A stretch of 42,387 nt of DNA from Gammaproteobacteria bacterium UBA5078 (GCA_002416505.1 DIAM01000009.1:1-42387); one strand, 5' to 3'; shown: positions 1-9,165, counted from the first letter of the stretch. The notes: generated from the sequence alone by a model not told the origin. Numbers and translations: made by a program.

Positions 1-9
1 GGGGAACCT

Positions 10-99
10 CAGAGTAACTTGATCCACCAGCCTTCAGCTGTGGATCAAGTTACTCTGACCCCTTTGATTGTGGATCAAGTTACTCTGACCCCTTTGATT
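10..99. repeat. Short direct/inverted repeat cluster
   Basis: A 30-base unit starting GTGGATCAAGTTACTCTGAC occurs twice in exact tandem (40-69 and 70-99). Its first 18 bases also occur inverted at 10-27, so 10-27 and 40-57 can form an 18-bp hairpin with a 12-base loop. The second copy runs into the stop codon (98-100 on the minus strand) of the neighbouring VCBS gene. From memory, similar CAGAGTAACTTGATC-type sequences are dispersed in environmental gammaproteobacteria, sometimes beside Y1/REP-associated transposases; that link is inference. No transposase is visible, and the cluster may continue beyond the window edge. Confidence 0.8.
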
Positions 100-1759
100 A
101 CTCGTAACTTTCTAGCCTTAATTGCAATTTCTCTGCATCGATTACCACAAAGTTGAGATTGCGCATAAAGACCTGACCGTCGACGATTAGCTCTGGTAAA
201 AAGAGCTTGCCGGTAGCGCCGTTGAAGACGCCTGGCTTGGAGCGAGCCTCGAATATTTGCTTCATGCTAGCGGTATCCACCTGAACGATAATTTCGGGGT
301 TGGTGGAAATAAGTGAAAAGTCGCTGGTATAGGTCTCACCATTGTCGAGCTTTACGGTGAACTTCAACTTTCCAGAGCAATTATGAAAGGAGTTGTCTAT
401 GGCTGGGCGTGATGAGATCGTAATGGGTACGTAATTGGAAGTGATCGAATACTGCCCATTATTGTTTGTTGTGAAAAACTCTGCGTAGCCGAACTCCTCA
501 GAGGAGATCATTGCTAACTTGCCCATTCGGTAACGGGCTTGTTGGTCACTTGTGACCTCCGCCATGGTGACTGCTTCGAAGCAACCGTTTCCTGTCCCTT
601 CAAACATAAATACTTGTTCGTCGCCCGTGCCGCTAGAGTTTTGCATTAGCAAGTCAAGAATACCATCACCATTAATGTCTAACACGGTAGAAAGGGCTGC
701 AACGGTAGTGCTGGAACTCGAGTTCACCGCAGCTGTACCTAGCCGATTGATAGTTTCATTCGCGAATTTACGTGAGCCGGAATTGATAAATAGCTGAATG
801 CTTGTGCCTGTAAAACCGTTTGCATTGTAGGCGTGTACGAGAAGATCGTTCAGTCCGTTCCCATTTATGTCGATGCCTTGTATATCGATTACGGTGAGCG
901 TTTCTAGATTATTGAATACATCTATCTCGTCGAGATACGTCACGCTATTGTCGTTGAAATAACCTTTGCCATCGTTCCAATGAATACGAGTAGGGGTTAG
1001 ATTAGTATTTTGATTTCGACCAATTATTAGATCCGCATAACCGTCGTTATCCAAGTCGGAGAGTTCCGCACTGTAGCTGTTCTTAAGTTGACTGGTGTCC
1101 ACTAGACTCGCAGGTAGGCGTGAGCGATCCATTGTGAAATTGGCTTGTCCATCGTTGAGTAATAGATAGGGTAGCTCTTCAGCTATGCTGTCGGCGTTCA
1201 GGGATAAAATGTCGATGTCTCCATCTGCGTCGATATCGGCTGCGGCGCCATTGTGCGTGAATCCTGCAATGTTAGGAAGGCGATTGCTTACATCGCTAAA
1301 GCCTGTTCCTGTGCCCAGCAGTAACTGATCGGGGAACCCTGGAAAGGGGGCGGCGTCATAGCCGTGGTCTGCGACATAAATATCGAGTATGCCGTCGTTA
1401 TTGAAATCTCGAATTATGTATTCCCTAGCATGTTCAGATTGTGGTGCATCGCCTTCGGCTTCAATAAACACGTTGTTGCCCGTGTTGAATAGGATCTTAC
1501 CTTTCTGGCCGCCCCGGCTAGCGCCCCCTGTTGAGGGGTAGGTCGCTCCGCTAATAATGACATCGAAGTCGCCATCACCATCTAGGTCGACACTTTGGGA
1601 GAAGCCTACAGTATCAGACACCGTCTGAAGATTGACCTTGTTGTACACAATAGCGCCTGCCGCATAGTCAAAAGATTTGTCGGCGAAAACCGTGGAGGAC
1701 GCTGAAGCAAGAAAAAGACTCGCGCCAGCCGTAAAAGGAATTAGTCGAAGATTCAGCAT
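98..1759 (-). CDS. Secreted VCBS/FG-GAP repeat beta-propeller protein
   Basis: The 553-residue product has a signal peptide (about 1-26, cleavage likely at VFA/DK). At least six D-x-D/N-x-D/N-G calcium-binding loops of FG-GAP/VCBS type follow, near residues 58 (DLDGDGDFD), 118, 175, 235, 297 and 363, roughly 60 residues apart. That spacing fits an integrin-like beta-propeller acting outside the cytoplasm, often in adhesion or ligand binding. The last 120 or so residues lack the motif and may be a separate beta domain. The ATG is preceded by AGGAG. The gene is visibly AT-richer than its neighbours (26 of 60 bases are G/C at 601-660, against 42 of 60 at 2701-2760) and ends inside a repeat, which suggests acquisition. 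No enzymatic motif is visible and the ligand is unknown. Confidence 0.85.
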   Translation of the reverse strand: MLNLRLIPFTAGASLFLASASSTVFADKSFDYAAGAIVYNKVNLQTVSDTVGFSQSVDLDGDGDFDVIISGATYPSTGGASRGGQKGKILFNTGNNVFIEAEGDAPQSEHAREYIIRDFNNDGILDIYVADHGYDAAPFPGFPDQLLLGTGTGFSDVSNRLPNIAGFTHNGAAADIDADGDIDILSLNADSIAEELPYLLLNDGQANFTMDRSRLPASLVDTSQLKNSYSAELSDLDNDGYADLIIGRNQNTNLTPTRIHWNDGKGYFNDNSVTYLDEIDVFNNLETLTVIDIQGIDINGNGLNDLLVHAYNANGFTGTSIQLFINSGSRKFANETINRLGTAAVNSSSSTTVAALSTVLDINGDGILDLLMQNSSGTGDEQVFMFEGTGNGCFEAVTMAEVTSDQQARYRMGKLAMISSEEFGYAEFFTTNNNGQYSITSNYVPITISSRPAIDNSFHNCSGKLKFTVKLDNGETYTSDFSLISTNPEIIVQVDTASMKQIFEARSKPGVFNGATGKLFLPELIVDGQVFMRNLNFVVIDAEKLQLRLESYE

Positions 1760-1824
1760 TTGTTCTCCTAGTTTGACGGGGCTTGATGGGGGAATATAGG
1801 AAAACTAAAATCGAATGGCAATCT

Positions 1825-2259
1825 CTATAGCGCTAGCCAAGCGATGAAACCATACCGCGCCGCCTTGCCTATGGTCACTAGGCACAGGAACACGCCGAAG
1901 CGCACCTTCAAAACTCCAGCTATCAGCGTCAAAGGGTCGCCTATGATCGGCACCCAGGAGAACAGCAGCGTCCACAGGCCGTAGCGCTGAAAGCCGCGCT
2001 GGGCCTTGTCGATCTGCCGGTCGTTGAAGTAGAACCAGCGCCGGTCGCGGAAGCGGAGTATCTCCCGTCCTAGCCACCAGTTGACGCAGGCGCCCAGCAC
2101 ATTGCCCGCGGTGGCGATCATTATTGGCAGTAGTGGTGTAGGAGCCTCTTGTAGCAGCACATAGAGGAAGGCCTCGGAATAAAAAGGCATGATGGTGGCG
2201 GCAATGAAGGCGCTTAGAAAAAGTAAGGCGTAATCTAGTAACATGCTGTGCTTAGGCAT
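1825..2259 (-). CDS. yqaA: YqaA family inner-membrane protein
   Basis: Integral membrane protein of the YqaA branch of the DedA/SNARE-associated superfamily. It matches remembered E. coli YqaA along its length: MPFYSEAFL near the start, GNVLG, an amphipathic middle ending in RYG, then SWVPIIGDPLTLIAG and GKAARY. The function of YqaA is not established. The frame stays open up to 2358, but the extra N-terminal residues have no family counterpart. I therefore chose the ATG at 2259 (144 residues, close to the roughly 142 of the family); the ATG at 2244 is also possible, and neither has a strong ribosome-binding site. It is divergent from the helicase gene, with about 115 bases between them. Confidence 0.85.
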   Translation of the reverse strand: MPKHSMLLDYALLFLSAFIAATIMPFYSEAFLYVLLQEAPTPLLPIMIATAGNVLGACVNWWLGREILRFRDRRWFYFNDRQIDKAQRGFQRYGLWTLLFSWVPIIGDPLTLIAGVLKVRFGVFLCLVTIGKAARYGFIAWLAL

Positions 2260-2375
2260 CTTTTTGGGCAAACGAGGCAAGACTATACCCGCCAAGTCCA
2301 TGCCGTGGATATTCTGATTGCAAATTTGGGCTTTGCTGCTAAGGTGCGCCCACCCCAATACTCTAGGAAATTGCT

Positions 2376-3572
2376 GTGTTTGCAGAGCTTTTACTCGATC
2401 AACGCCTGCTCAAGTCTGTCGATAAGATGGGCTTCGAGACACCGACACCTGTCCAACAACAGGCCATCCCCCTCGCGCTAGAGGGCCGTGACCTATTGGT
2501 CAGCGCCGCCACCGGTAGCGGCAAGACCGCGGCGTTCCTGTTGCCCATCCTGCAAGGCATGATCAAGAACCCGCCGCCCAAAGAGGGTACGCGAGCCCTA
2601 GTCATCGTGCCCACGCGGGAGTTGGCGCGGCAGATTGGTAAGGAATGCGAGAAACTGGCCAGCTACTGTGGCATCAAGGTTGGTGTGATCACCGGCGGGC
2701 AGGAGTTCAAGGTGCAGCGCGCGCTGCTGCGCCGCGACCCCGAGGTCTTGATCGGCACGCCGGGGCGCATGTTAGAACTGGTAAAGGAGGGCAGCACGCT
2801 GTTCACCAACCTCGAGTACCTCGTCCTGGACGAGGCCGACCGCCTCTTCGAGATGGGCTTCGACGAGGACGTGCTGGCGATCATCGCGCAGTGCAACGAG
2901 GCTCGCCAGACCATGCTGCTCTCGGCGACGCTGCCGGGTGGCGTGCGCCGGTTGATGCAGGTGCTCAATAATCCAGCGCGGGTCATGGTCAACGATGGCC
3001 GCGAGGAGCACACCTCCATTCGCCAACAATATGTTTTGGCCGATGACGACAAGCATAAAGAGAAGCTGCTGCTGTGGCTGCTCGAGAACGAGACCTTCGA
3101 GCGCGCCTTGGTTTTTGCGAACACACGCGATATGGCGACCCATCTGTCTGGCGTGATGCGTTACCGCGGCCAGCGCGCCGGATATCTGCATGGCGAGGTC
3201 AAGCAGGACGTGCGCAATAGCACCACCGCCGCGTTCCGCGATGGCAAGATCAAGGTATTGATCGCTAGCGATGTGGCCTCCCGTGGTTTGGATGTGAAGG
3301 GCATCGACCTAGTGATCAACTTCGACATGGCCCGCAAGGGCGATGACTATGTGCATCGCATCGGCCGCACCGGCCGGGCCGGCGAGACGGGCCTCGCGGT
3401 GGCGTTGATCGCCCCCAATGAGTGGAACCTGAAGGCCTCGATCGAGCGCTACCTGAACATCAAGATGGAGGCGCGCAAGGTCAAGGAATTCCCGGGGCAC
3501 TATAAAGGGCCCAAGAAGGTCAAGGCATCGGGCAAGGCTGCTACTACAAATAAGCGCAAGAAGAAGGACTGA
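2376..3572 (+). CDS. srmB: DEAD-box ATP-dependent RNA helicase, SrmB-like
   Basis: All helicase motifs are present in order: Q motif (FETPTPVQQQAIP, about 20-32), motif I AATGSGKT (44-51), Ia PTRELA, Ib TPGR, II DEAD (152-155), III SAT (183-185), V ASRGLD and VI HRIGRTGR (327-334). A short basic tail rich in Lys ends the 398-residue protein. SrmB-type helicases unwind rRNA structure during 50S ribosome assembly. The SrmB assignment rests on the overall pattern and on the KGPKKVKASGK-like tail I recall from pseudomonad homologues; RhlE-type is the alternative. The start is GTG with AGGAAA upstream. The TGA stop overlaps the next ATG (TGATG), so translation is probably coupled to the DUF1415 gene. 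Confidence 0.9.
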   Translation: MFAELLLDQRLLKSVDKMGFETPTPVQQQAIPLALEGRDLLVSAATGSGKTAAFLLPILQGMIKNPPPKEGTRALVIVPTRELARQIGKECEKLASYCGIKVGVITGGQEFKVQRALLRRDPEVLIGTPGRMLELVKEGSTLFTNLEYLVLDEADRLFEMGFDEDVLAIIAQCNEARQTMLLSATLPGGVRRLMQVLNNPARVMVNDGREEHTSIRQQYVLADDDKHKEKLLLWLLENETFERALVFANTRDMATHLSGVMRYRGQRAGYLHGEVKQDVRNSTTAAFRDGKIKVLIASDVASRGLDVKGIDLVINFDMARKGDDYVHRIGRTGRAGETGLAVALIAPNEWNLKASIERYLNIKMEARKVKEFPGHYKGPKKVKASGKAATTNKRKKKD

Positions 3573-4150
3573 TGAGCGAGCCCTTTGCATTGAAAGACGC
3601 CGAGCAGGTGGAGTGGGCGACTCGGCAATGGTTAGAGGAGGTCGTGATCGGCCTGAACCTATGCCCCTTCGCGCGTCGCGAATATGAGAGCGAGCGCATT
3701 CGTTTCGCGATCTGTGCACAGCAGAATCGGGAGGACTTATTGCTGGGCTTTGCGAAGGAGCTGGAGCGCCTAGAGCGCGAGTCGGCTATAGAGACAACCC
3801 TGCTCATCTTCCCCAATGCGCTAGCGGATTTCTTCGACTTCCTAGAACTATTAGATATGGCACAGGGCTGGTTAGAGACGCAGGGCTTGGAGGGAGTCTA
3901 TCAACTGGCCAGCTTCCACCCTCGCTATCAATTCGAAGGCACTGCCCCGAACGAGACCTCTAACTTCACCAACCGTTCCCCCTGGCCGATGCTGCATCTG
4001 CTGCGCGAGGCAAGTGTGGAGAAGGCTGTTGCGGCACACCCAGACACTAGCGCAATCCCCGTTCGCAATATCGCCTTGGCGCAGGAGAAGGGCTTGGCGT
4101 ATTGGCAGGATTTATTGCTGCGGCTGAGAAAGTCTGCGCCGCCTAAATGA
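3572..4150 (+). CDS. DUF1415 family protein
   Basis: This 192-residue soluble protein shows the DUF1415 hallmarks: a GLNLCPFAR segment near residue 27, HPRYQF around 113, and NRSPWPMLHLLRE around 131. The conserved Cys and His residues could bind a metal or be catalytic, but the family has no known function. The ATG overlaps the helicase stop by one base, so the pair is probably co-translated. The last eight bases overlap the convergent membrane-protein gene on the other strand. Confidence 0.85.
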   Translation: MSEPFALKDAEQVEWATRQWLEEVVIGLNLCPFARREYESERIRFAICAQQNREDLLLGFAKELERLERESAIETTLLIFPNALADFFDFLELLDMAQGWLETQGLEGVYQLASFHPRYQFEGTAPNETSNFTNRSPWPMLHLLREASVEKAVAAHPDTSAIPVRNIALAQEKGLAYWQDLLLRLRKSAPPK

Positions 4151-4478
4151 AGCTGAGGGTGAGCAGCGTATTGGTGAGGTTGAGCAATAGGAATAGCATC
4201 GCGATGCGTCCTAGTGCCTTGCCCGGGTCGCTGCCGCGATAATGACGGCGCACGCCGACCAGTAGCGCGAAGATATAGATCACGCTTGCGGCCAGCAGGC
4301 CTACATAGGGCTGCCAGTTGCGCTCGGCAACCAGCATACTGCCTACGATAAAGAAGACGATGGAGCCTAGCGCGAACATGGCCCAATAGGTCTGCGCCAG
4401 ACCGAAGCTTGCACCGCTGAAGAAGCGCCCAAGAGCACTGGTCGGTGCATTGATATGTTCTATTTCACGCATTGCCAT
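4143..4478 (-). CDS. Small membrane protein of unknown function
   Basis: The 111-residue product has about three hydrophobic segments (roughly 32-51, 58-76 and 91-109), with the last reaching the C terminus. The ATG is preceded by AAAGGAATG, a good ribosome-binding site. I recognise no family. It overlaps the convergent DUF1415 gene by eight bases and is divergent from yfbR. The good start signal and clean hydrophobic pattern argue that it is real rather than an antisense shadow. Confidence 0.65.
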   Translation of the reverse strand: MAMREIEHINAPTSALGRFFSGASFGLAQTYWAMFALGSIVFFIVGSMLVAERNWQPYVGLLAASVIYIFALLVGVRRHYRGSDPGKALGRIAMLFLLLNLTNTLLTLSFI

Positions 4479-4664
4479 AGTGTTTCATTCCTTTGTGGCG
4501 CTGACTCGCGCGGCCTGCTTTTGCGGCGTAAGTGTAGCGATTGATGCCACCGTCGGGCAAGCAGCAATCGATGAGCGAAACCTCAACGCGGCTGGGCAGA
4601 GTGGGCATAGTGCTATATGCTGGCAATCTTGCACTATGGACCCTACCTCCGCCGAGAAATATCT

Positions 4665-5261
4665 ATGCTCAATAACGTTCGCAGTCACTTCTATGCCTAT
4701 ATCAGCAAGATTCGCTGGTTACAGCGCTGGGGGCTGAAGCGCAATGTCATCAATGAGAACGTGATGGAGCATAGCTGGGAGGTGGCCACCATTTCCCACG
4801 CGCTGGGCCTGATTCGCAACCGTCGTTTCGGCGGGCAGCTCGACGTCAACGCGATCGTCGTGGCCGCGCTCTATCACGACTGCGGCGAGGTCATCACCGG
4901 CGATATGCCCTCGCCGATCAAATACCACTCCCCCGCGATAACCAATGCCTATAAGGCCGTGGAGAAGCAGGCCGAGCAACAGCTTCTGAGTCTATTGCCC
5001 GAGGAGTTGCAGGCCGATTTTCGCGACGTGCTTCTGCACGATGAAATCGCGCCCGAGCATATTCAAATCATCAAGGCCGCCGACACCCTGAGTGCCTATA
5101 TCAAGTGTCGCTCCGAGCTGTTGGCGGGCAATTTCGAATTCTCTCAGGCCGAGCAAGACGTCAAGGCGCGCCTCGATCGCTTTGAGATGCCCGAGGTGCA
5201 ATACTTTCTCGAGACCTTCGTGCCCAGTTATGGGCTGACATTGGACGAGTTACTTAAATAG
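4665..5261 (+). CDS. yfbR: 5'-deoxynucleotidase YfbR (HD domain)
   Basis: HD-domain phosphohydrolase that dephosphorylates deoxynucleoside 5'-monophosphates, metal-dependent and cytosolic. The metal ligands appear as VMEHSWEVA (about 32-40), the HD pair in YHDCGEVITGD (near 68) and the distal D in KAADTLSAY. The C-terminal FVPSYGLTLDEL matches E. coli YfbR. The frame is open upstream to 4617, but homology starts at SHFYAYISKIRW, so I chose the ATG at 4665 (198 residues, as in the family). It lies 29 bases upstream of ppc, and yfbR-ppc-transporter appears to be one transcription unit. Confidence 0.9.
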   Translation: MLNNVRSHFYAYISKIRWLQRWGLKRNVINENVMEHSWEVATISHALGLIRNRRFGGQLDVNAIVVAALYHDCGEVITGDMPSPIKYHSPAITNAYKAVEKQAEQQLLSLLPEELQADFRDVLLHDEIAPEHIQIIKAADTLSAYIKCRSELLAGNFEFSQAEQDVKARLDRFEMPEVQYFLETFVPSYGLTLDELLK

Positions 5262-5290
5262 AGACAGCCCCCAAGAGGATTTCCAACACT

Positions 5291-7864
5291 ATGGTTGATC
5301 AGGTCGCGAAGACGTTTTCTGAGCTCGTCGAGCTTAAGTTTCAACTCTATAACAGTCTATTCCTGACCCTTCCACTGGATGCGGTCGAGCAGACCGGCAC
5401 CCTATTACCCTTGTTGAGCGAGGCCTGTGCAGAGGGTTTGGAGCATGGGCAAAGCCCCGAGCAGATCGTGCAGGATTTCTTCGAGATCCATAAGCCTAAT
5501 TTCACCGAACGCGAGCAGATCCACTTCCTGTTCAAGATCATCCAATACGTAGAGCGCCAAGTGGTCTTAGTAGACGCGCTCGAGGATGCCTCCTATAGCC
5601 GCATCCACCGGGTGACCGGAAAGGGCTCGTTGGTGCAATTGGTCGAGCGAGCGCGCGACAGCGATCAGGATGACAAGCTCGGCGAGTTGCTCGAGAATTT
5701 CGGCGTGCGCGTAGTGCTCACCGCGCACCCAACACAGTTCTACACCGGTCCGGTCCTGGCGATCATCTCCGACCTGACCGAGGCGATCTCCAAGGACCAG
5801 TTCGGCACGGCGCGGGATGTGCTGCAGCAGCTGGGCAACACCCCCTTCTTTCAGAAAGAGAAGCCAAGCCCCTACGATGAGGCGGTATTGTTGACTTGGT
5901 ATCTGGGCAATATTTTCTACCCCGGCATCGGCAGCATCGTCGATAAACTCTGTGAGTATCATCCCGAGAAGGTCACGGCGAACAAGGAGTTGATCTCGAT
6001 CGGATTCTGGCCAGGGGGCGACCGCGACGGCAATCCCTTCGTCACGACCGAAACAACCCTCAAGGTAGCGGCCAAGCTGCGCTACAGCATCCTAAGCTGC
6101 TATCACCAAGACATTCGCAGCCTGAAGCGCCGCCTCAGTTTCCGGGGCACCTATAAGCGTCTCGAGGCCCTGGAATACCTGCTGTATCACGAGATCAGTG
6201 AAGCCGAGAACACCGAGCCACTGGTGATGACGCACTTCCTCAAGGAGTTGGACGAGATAGAGCAGGTGCTGGTCGCCGAGCATCAGGGCATGTATCAAGA
6301 CCAGCTGCAGTCGTTCCGTCGCAAGATGCAGCTGTTCGGTTTCCATTTCGCGAGTCTGGATATCCGCCAAGATAGCCGCGTGATCGCCTCCGCGCTCGAC
6401 GCCGTGCTGGCCAAGCATCCCGAGATATTTCCTGTCGATATCTTTAAACAGAGTCAGGACGCCCAGATAGAGGCCCTGTTGCAGTGCCGGGGCGAAGTAG
6501 ACGTCGCGAGCTTCGACAGTGACCCGGTATTGCAAGATACCCTAGCCTCGTTCGGCGTCATCAAGACCATACAGGGATTGAACGGGCCACGTGCCGCGCA
6601 CCGCTATATCATCAGCAATTGCCGCGGCCCCGTGGACATCGCCAAAGTCTTCGCGCTGTTCCGTCTGTGCGGCTGGGGCGATGAGTCGCTGACTGTGGAC
6701 ATCGTGCCATTGTTCGAGACCGTCGATGACCTGCAGCAGGCCGGTGTCGCCATGACCGCCGTCTATAGCAATGCTCACTATAAATCCCATTTGCAGAATC
6801 GCCGTGCACGGCAGACGGTGATGCTGGGCTTCTCCGATGGCACCAAGGATGGCGGTTATCTCATGGCCAATTGGGCCATCTATCGGGCCAAGGAAGACCT
6901 CACGCGGGTATCGCGCGAGTCCGGCGTCGAGGTCCTGTTCTTCGATGGTCGCGGTGGTCCGCCCGCCCGTGGCGGCGGCGATACCTATCTGTTCTATGCG
7001 GCACTAGGCAAGACGATCGAGAGCAATCAGATCCAGATGACGGTGCAGGGTCAGACCATCTCGACTCTGTATGGCATCAAAGAGGCCGCGGTGCACAATA
7101 TGAGTCAGCTGCTCACTGCAGGCCTAGAGAACAACCTCTACGTCAGGCCTGAGCGAGAGCTGGATGCGCAGCAAAGAGCGCTGCTAGAGCAATTGGCGCA
7201 AGAGAGTTATCGCGCCTATGACGCGTTCAAGAAACACGACCTCTTCCTGCCCTATCTGGAGGAGATGAGTACTCTCAAGTACTACGCGATGACCAATATC
7301 GGCAGCCGCCCGGCCAAGCGTGGTGGCACAAAGAAGCTAGCCTTCGAAGACCTGCGTGCGATTCCCTTCGTGGGGGCGTGGAGCCAGTTGAAGCAGAATG
7401 TCCCAGGCTTCTACGGATTGGGCACGGCGCTCAAGGCGCAGGCAGATGCCGGCAATTGGGATGCATGTGTGAGCCTTTATCAACGCTCGCGCTTCTTCCG
7501 CGCGCTTATCTCCAACAGCATGCAGAGCATGAAGAAGACTAACTTCGCGCTGACCCGCTATATGGAGAGCGACCCGCGCTTCGGGCAGTTCTGGACCACC
7601 CTGTACGAGGAGTATGAGCTGAGCCGCGCGATGGTGCTGAAGATATCTGGGCAGAAATGGTTGCTGGAAGATAATCACCGTAGCCGCATGAGCATTCAAC
7701 TACGCGAGCGGGTGGTACTGCCCCTGCTGACGGTGCAGCAATATGCCCTCATGCAGATACAGAAATCCCGAGCGAGTGAAGACTCCGAGCATCTGGCACT
7801 GTATGAGTCTATGGTCATGCGCTCCCTGTTCGGCAATATCAACGCGAGTCGAAACTCTGCATGA
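5291..7864 (+). CDS. ppc: Phosphoenolpyruvate carboxylase
   Basis: Converts phosphoenolpyruvate and bicarbonate to oxaloacetate, replenishing the TCA cycle. Landmarks are VLTAHPTQ with the catalytic His near residue 146, GGDRDGNP, LGFSDGTKDGG with the catalytic Lys, and DGRGGPPARGGG near 553-564. The 857 residues are near family length. Compared with the E. coli enzyme as I remember it, TAHPTE is TAHPTQ, FHGRGG is FDGRGG, and the terminal RNTG is RNSA. The Asn that binds the feedback inhibitor aspartate in E. coli is kept, so this is a divergent but probably active form. AGAGGA precedes the ATG. The stop overlaps the downstream transporter start (ATGA), indicating translational coupling. Confidence 0.95.
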   Translation: MVDQVAKTFSELVELKFQLYNSLFLTLPLDAVEQTGTLLPLLSEACAEGLEHGQSPEQIVQDFFEIHKPNFTEREQIHFLFKIIQYVERQVVLVDALEDASYSRIHRVTGKGSLVQLVERARDSDQDDKLGELLENFGVRVVLTAHPTQFYTGPVLAIISDLTEAISKDQFGTARDVLQQLGNTPFFQKEKPSPYDEAVLLTWYLGNIFYPGIGSIVDKLCEYHPEKVTANKELISIGFWPGGDRDGNPFVTTETTLKVAAKLRYSILSCYHQDIRSLKRRLSFRGTYKRLEALEYLLYHEISEAENTEPLVMTHFLKELDEIEQVLVAEHQGMYQDQLQSFRRKMQLFGFHFASLDIRQDSRVIASALDAVLAKHPEIFPVDIFKQSQDAQIEALLQCRGEVDVASFDSDPVLQDTLASFGVIKTIQGLNGPRAAHRYIISNCRGPVDIAKVFALFRLCGWGDESLTVDIVPLFETVDDLQQAGVAMTAVYSNAHYKSHLQNRRARQTVMLGFSDGTKDGGYLMANWAIYRAKEDLTRVSRESGVEVLFFDGRGGPPARGGGDTYLFYAALGKTIESNQIQMTVQGQTISTLYGIKEAAVHNMSQLLTAGLENNLYVRPERELDAQQRALLEQLAQESYRAYDAFKKHDLFLPYLEEMSTLKYYAMTNIGSRPAKRGGTKKLAFEDLRAIPFVGAWSQLKQNVPGFYGLGTALKAQADAGNWDACVSLYQRSRFFRALISNSMQSMKKTNFALTRYMESDPRFGQFWTTLYEEYELSRAMVLKISGQKWLLEDNHRSRMSIQLRERVVLPLLTVQQYALMQIQKSRASEDSEHLALYESMVMRSLFGNINASRNSA

Positions 7865-9165
7865 CGAGCGTAGTAGACAGCTCGGGGCAGCAAGAGACAG
7901 ACGCGGGCATGAGTCAGCGTCGTGTGCTCTTCGCCAGCCTCATCGGCACGACGATCGAGTTCTTCGACTTCTATATCTATGGCACGGCCGCGGTGCTGGT
8001 ATTCCCGCAGCTGTTCTTCCCGGGCTCTGACCCTGCTACCGCCACCCTGCAATCTCTGGCTACCTTCGCACTAGCCTTCTTCGCGCGACCACTGGGCTCG
8101 GCGTTGTTCGGGCATTTCGGCGATCGCGTCGGGCGCAAGGCGACTCTCGTTGCCGCCCTGTTGACCATGGGCCTGTCCACCGTGGCAATCGGCCTGCTGC
8201 CTACCTATTCCTCGATCGGCGTGCTCGCGCCCGCCTTGCTCGCGCTATGCCGCTTCGGGCAGGGCATCGGGCTCGGAGGCGAGTGGGGTGGGGCCGTGCT
8301 ATTGGCAACCGAGAATGCGCCGCCGGGAAAACGCGCTTGGTTCGGCATGTTTCCACAGTTAGGGGCGCCCATAGGTTTCATCCTCTCGACTCTGGTATTC
8401 GTGATACTGAGTTCGAGCCTGAGTGAGGAGCAATTCTTCGCCTGGGGCTGGCGGGTGCCATTCCTCGCCAGCGCGCTGCTCGTCTTCGTCGGGCTCTATG
8501 TGCGCCTGCAGATCACCGAGACCAAAGCCTTTCAGAGCGCCATCGACAACGACGAGCGCGTGAAAGTGCCGATTGTCACAGTCTTTCGCGAGCACGGCGG
8601 CACGCTCCTACTCTCGACGCTGATGGCGACTACTACCTTCGTGGTGTTCTATCTGATGACGGTGTTTACGCTGAGCTGGGGCACGAGCCAGCTAGGCTAT
8701 GAGCGACAAGACTTCTTGATGATGCAGATCGTAGGGGTGTTGTTCTTCGGCGCACTCATTCCCATCTCGGCAGTCATAGCCGACAAGGTCGGGCGCATTC
8801 CCATGCTCATCTATGCCACGGTCTCGATCATGCTCTTCGGCCTCGTATTCGGGCCGCTGTTCGTCGGGGGTGGGCCGCTGGTCGTGACCGCGATGTTGTC
8901 GCTAGGCTTAGCGTGTATGGGCCTGACCTATGGCCCCTTGGGCACGGCCCTGTCGGAGTTGTTTCCCACGGCGGTGCGCTACACCGGTTCGTCCATGGCC
9001 TTCAATCTCGCTGGCATCTTCGGGGGATCTTTGGCTCCCTATATCGCTACTTGGCTGGCGGTGAATTATGGCATCGCCGCGGTGGGTTATTATCTCTCGG
9101 GAATGGGCGCGGTAACGTTAGCGGCGCTGCTCATTATCAAGCAGCGTTCGACCTTGCATCCTTGA
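7861..9165 (+). CDS. MFS transporter, metabolite:H+ symporter (MHS) type
   Basis: A 434-residue transporter with about 12 membrane segments. MHS-family marks are IGTTIEFFDFYIYG at the first helix, FGDRVGRK in the loop between helices 2 and 3, and RFGQGIGLGGEWGGA. Relatives (ShiA, ProP, KgtP) import shikimate, betaine/proline or oxoglutarate with protons, but the substrate cannot be read here. It overlaps ppc by four bases (ATGA). Coupling to an oxaloacetate-forming enzyme fits import of an organic acid, as inference. The 3' end overlaps the convergent yaeQ gene by 29 bases. Confidence 0.88.
   Translation: MTSVVDSSGQQETDAGMSQRRVLFASLIGTTIEFFDFYIYGTAAVLVFPQLFFPGSDPATATLQSLATFALAFFARPLGSALFGHFGDRVGRKATLVAALLTMGLSTVAIGLLPTYSSIGVLAPALLALCRFGQGIGLGGEWGGAVLLATENAPPGKRAWFGMFPQLGAPIGFILSTLVFVILSSSLSEEQFFAWGWRVPFLASALLVFVGLYVRLQITETKAFQSAIDNDERVKVPIVTVFREHGGTLLLSTLMATTTFVVFYLMTVFTLSWGTSQLGYERQDFLMMQIVGVLFFGALIPISAVIADKVGRIPMLIYATVSIMLFGLVFGPLFVGGGPLVVTAMLSLGLACMGLTYGPLGTALSELFPTAVRYTGSSMAFNLAGIFGGSLAPYIATWLAVNYGIAAVGYYLSGMGAVTLAALLIIKQRSTLHP

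Noticed and set aside
10..99. Possible CRISPR remnant
   Set aside because: The two direct units are immediately adjacent with no spacer, and an inverted copy is present; no cas gene is seen.
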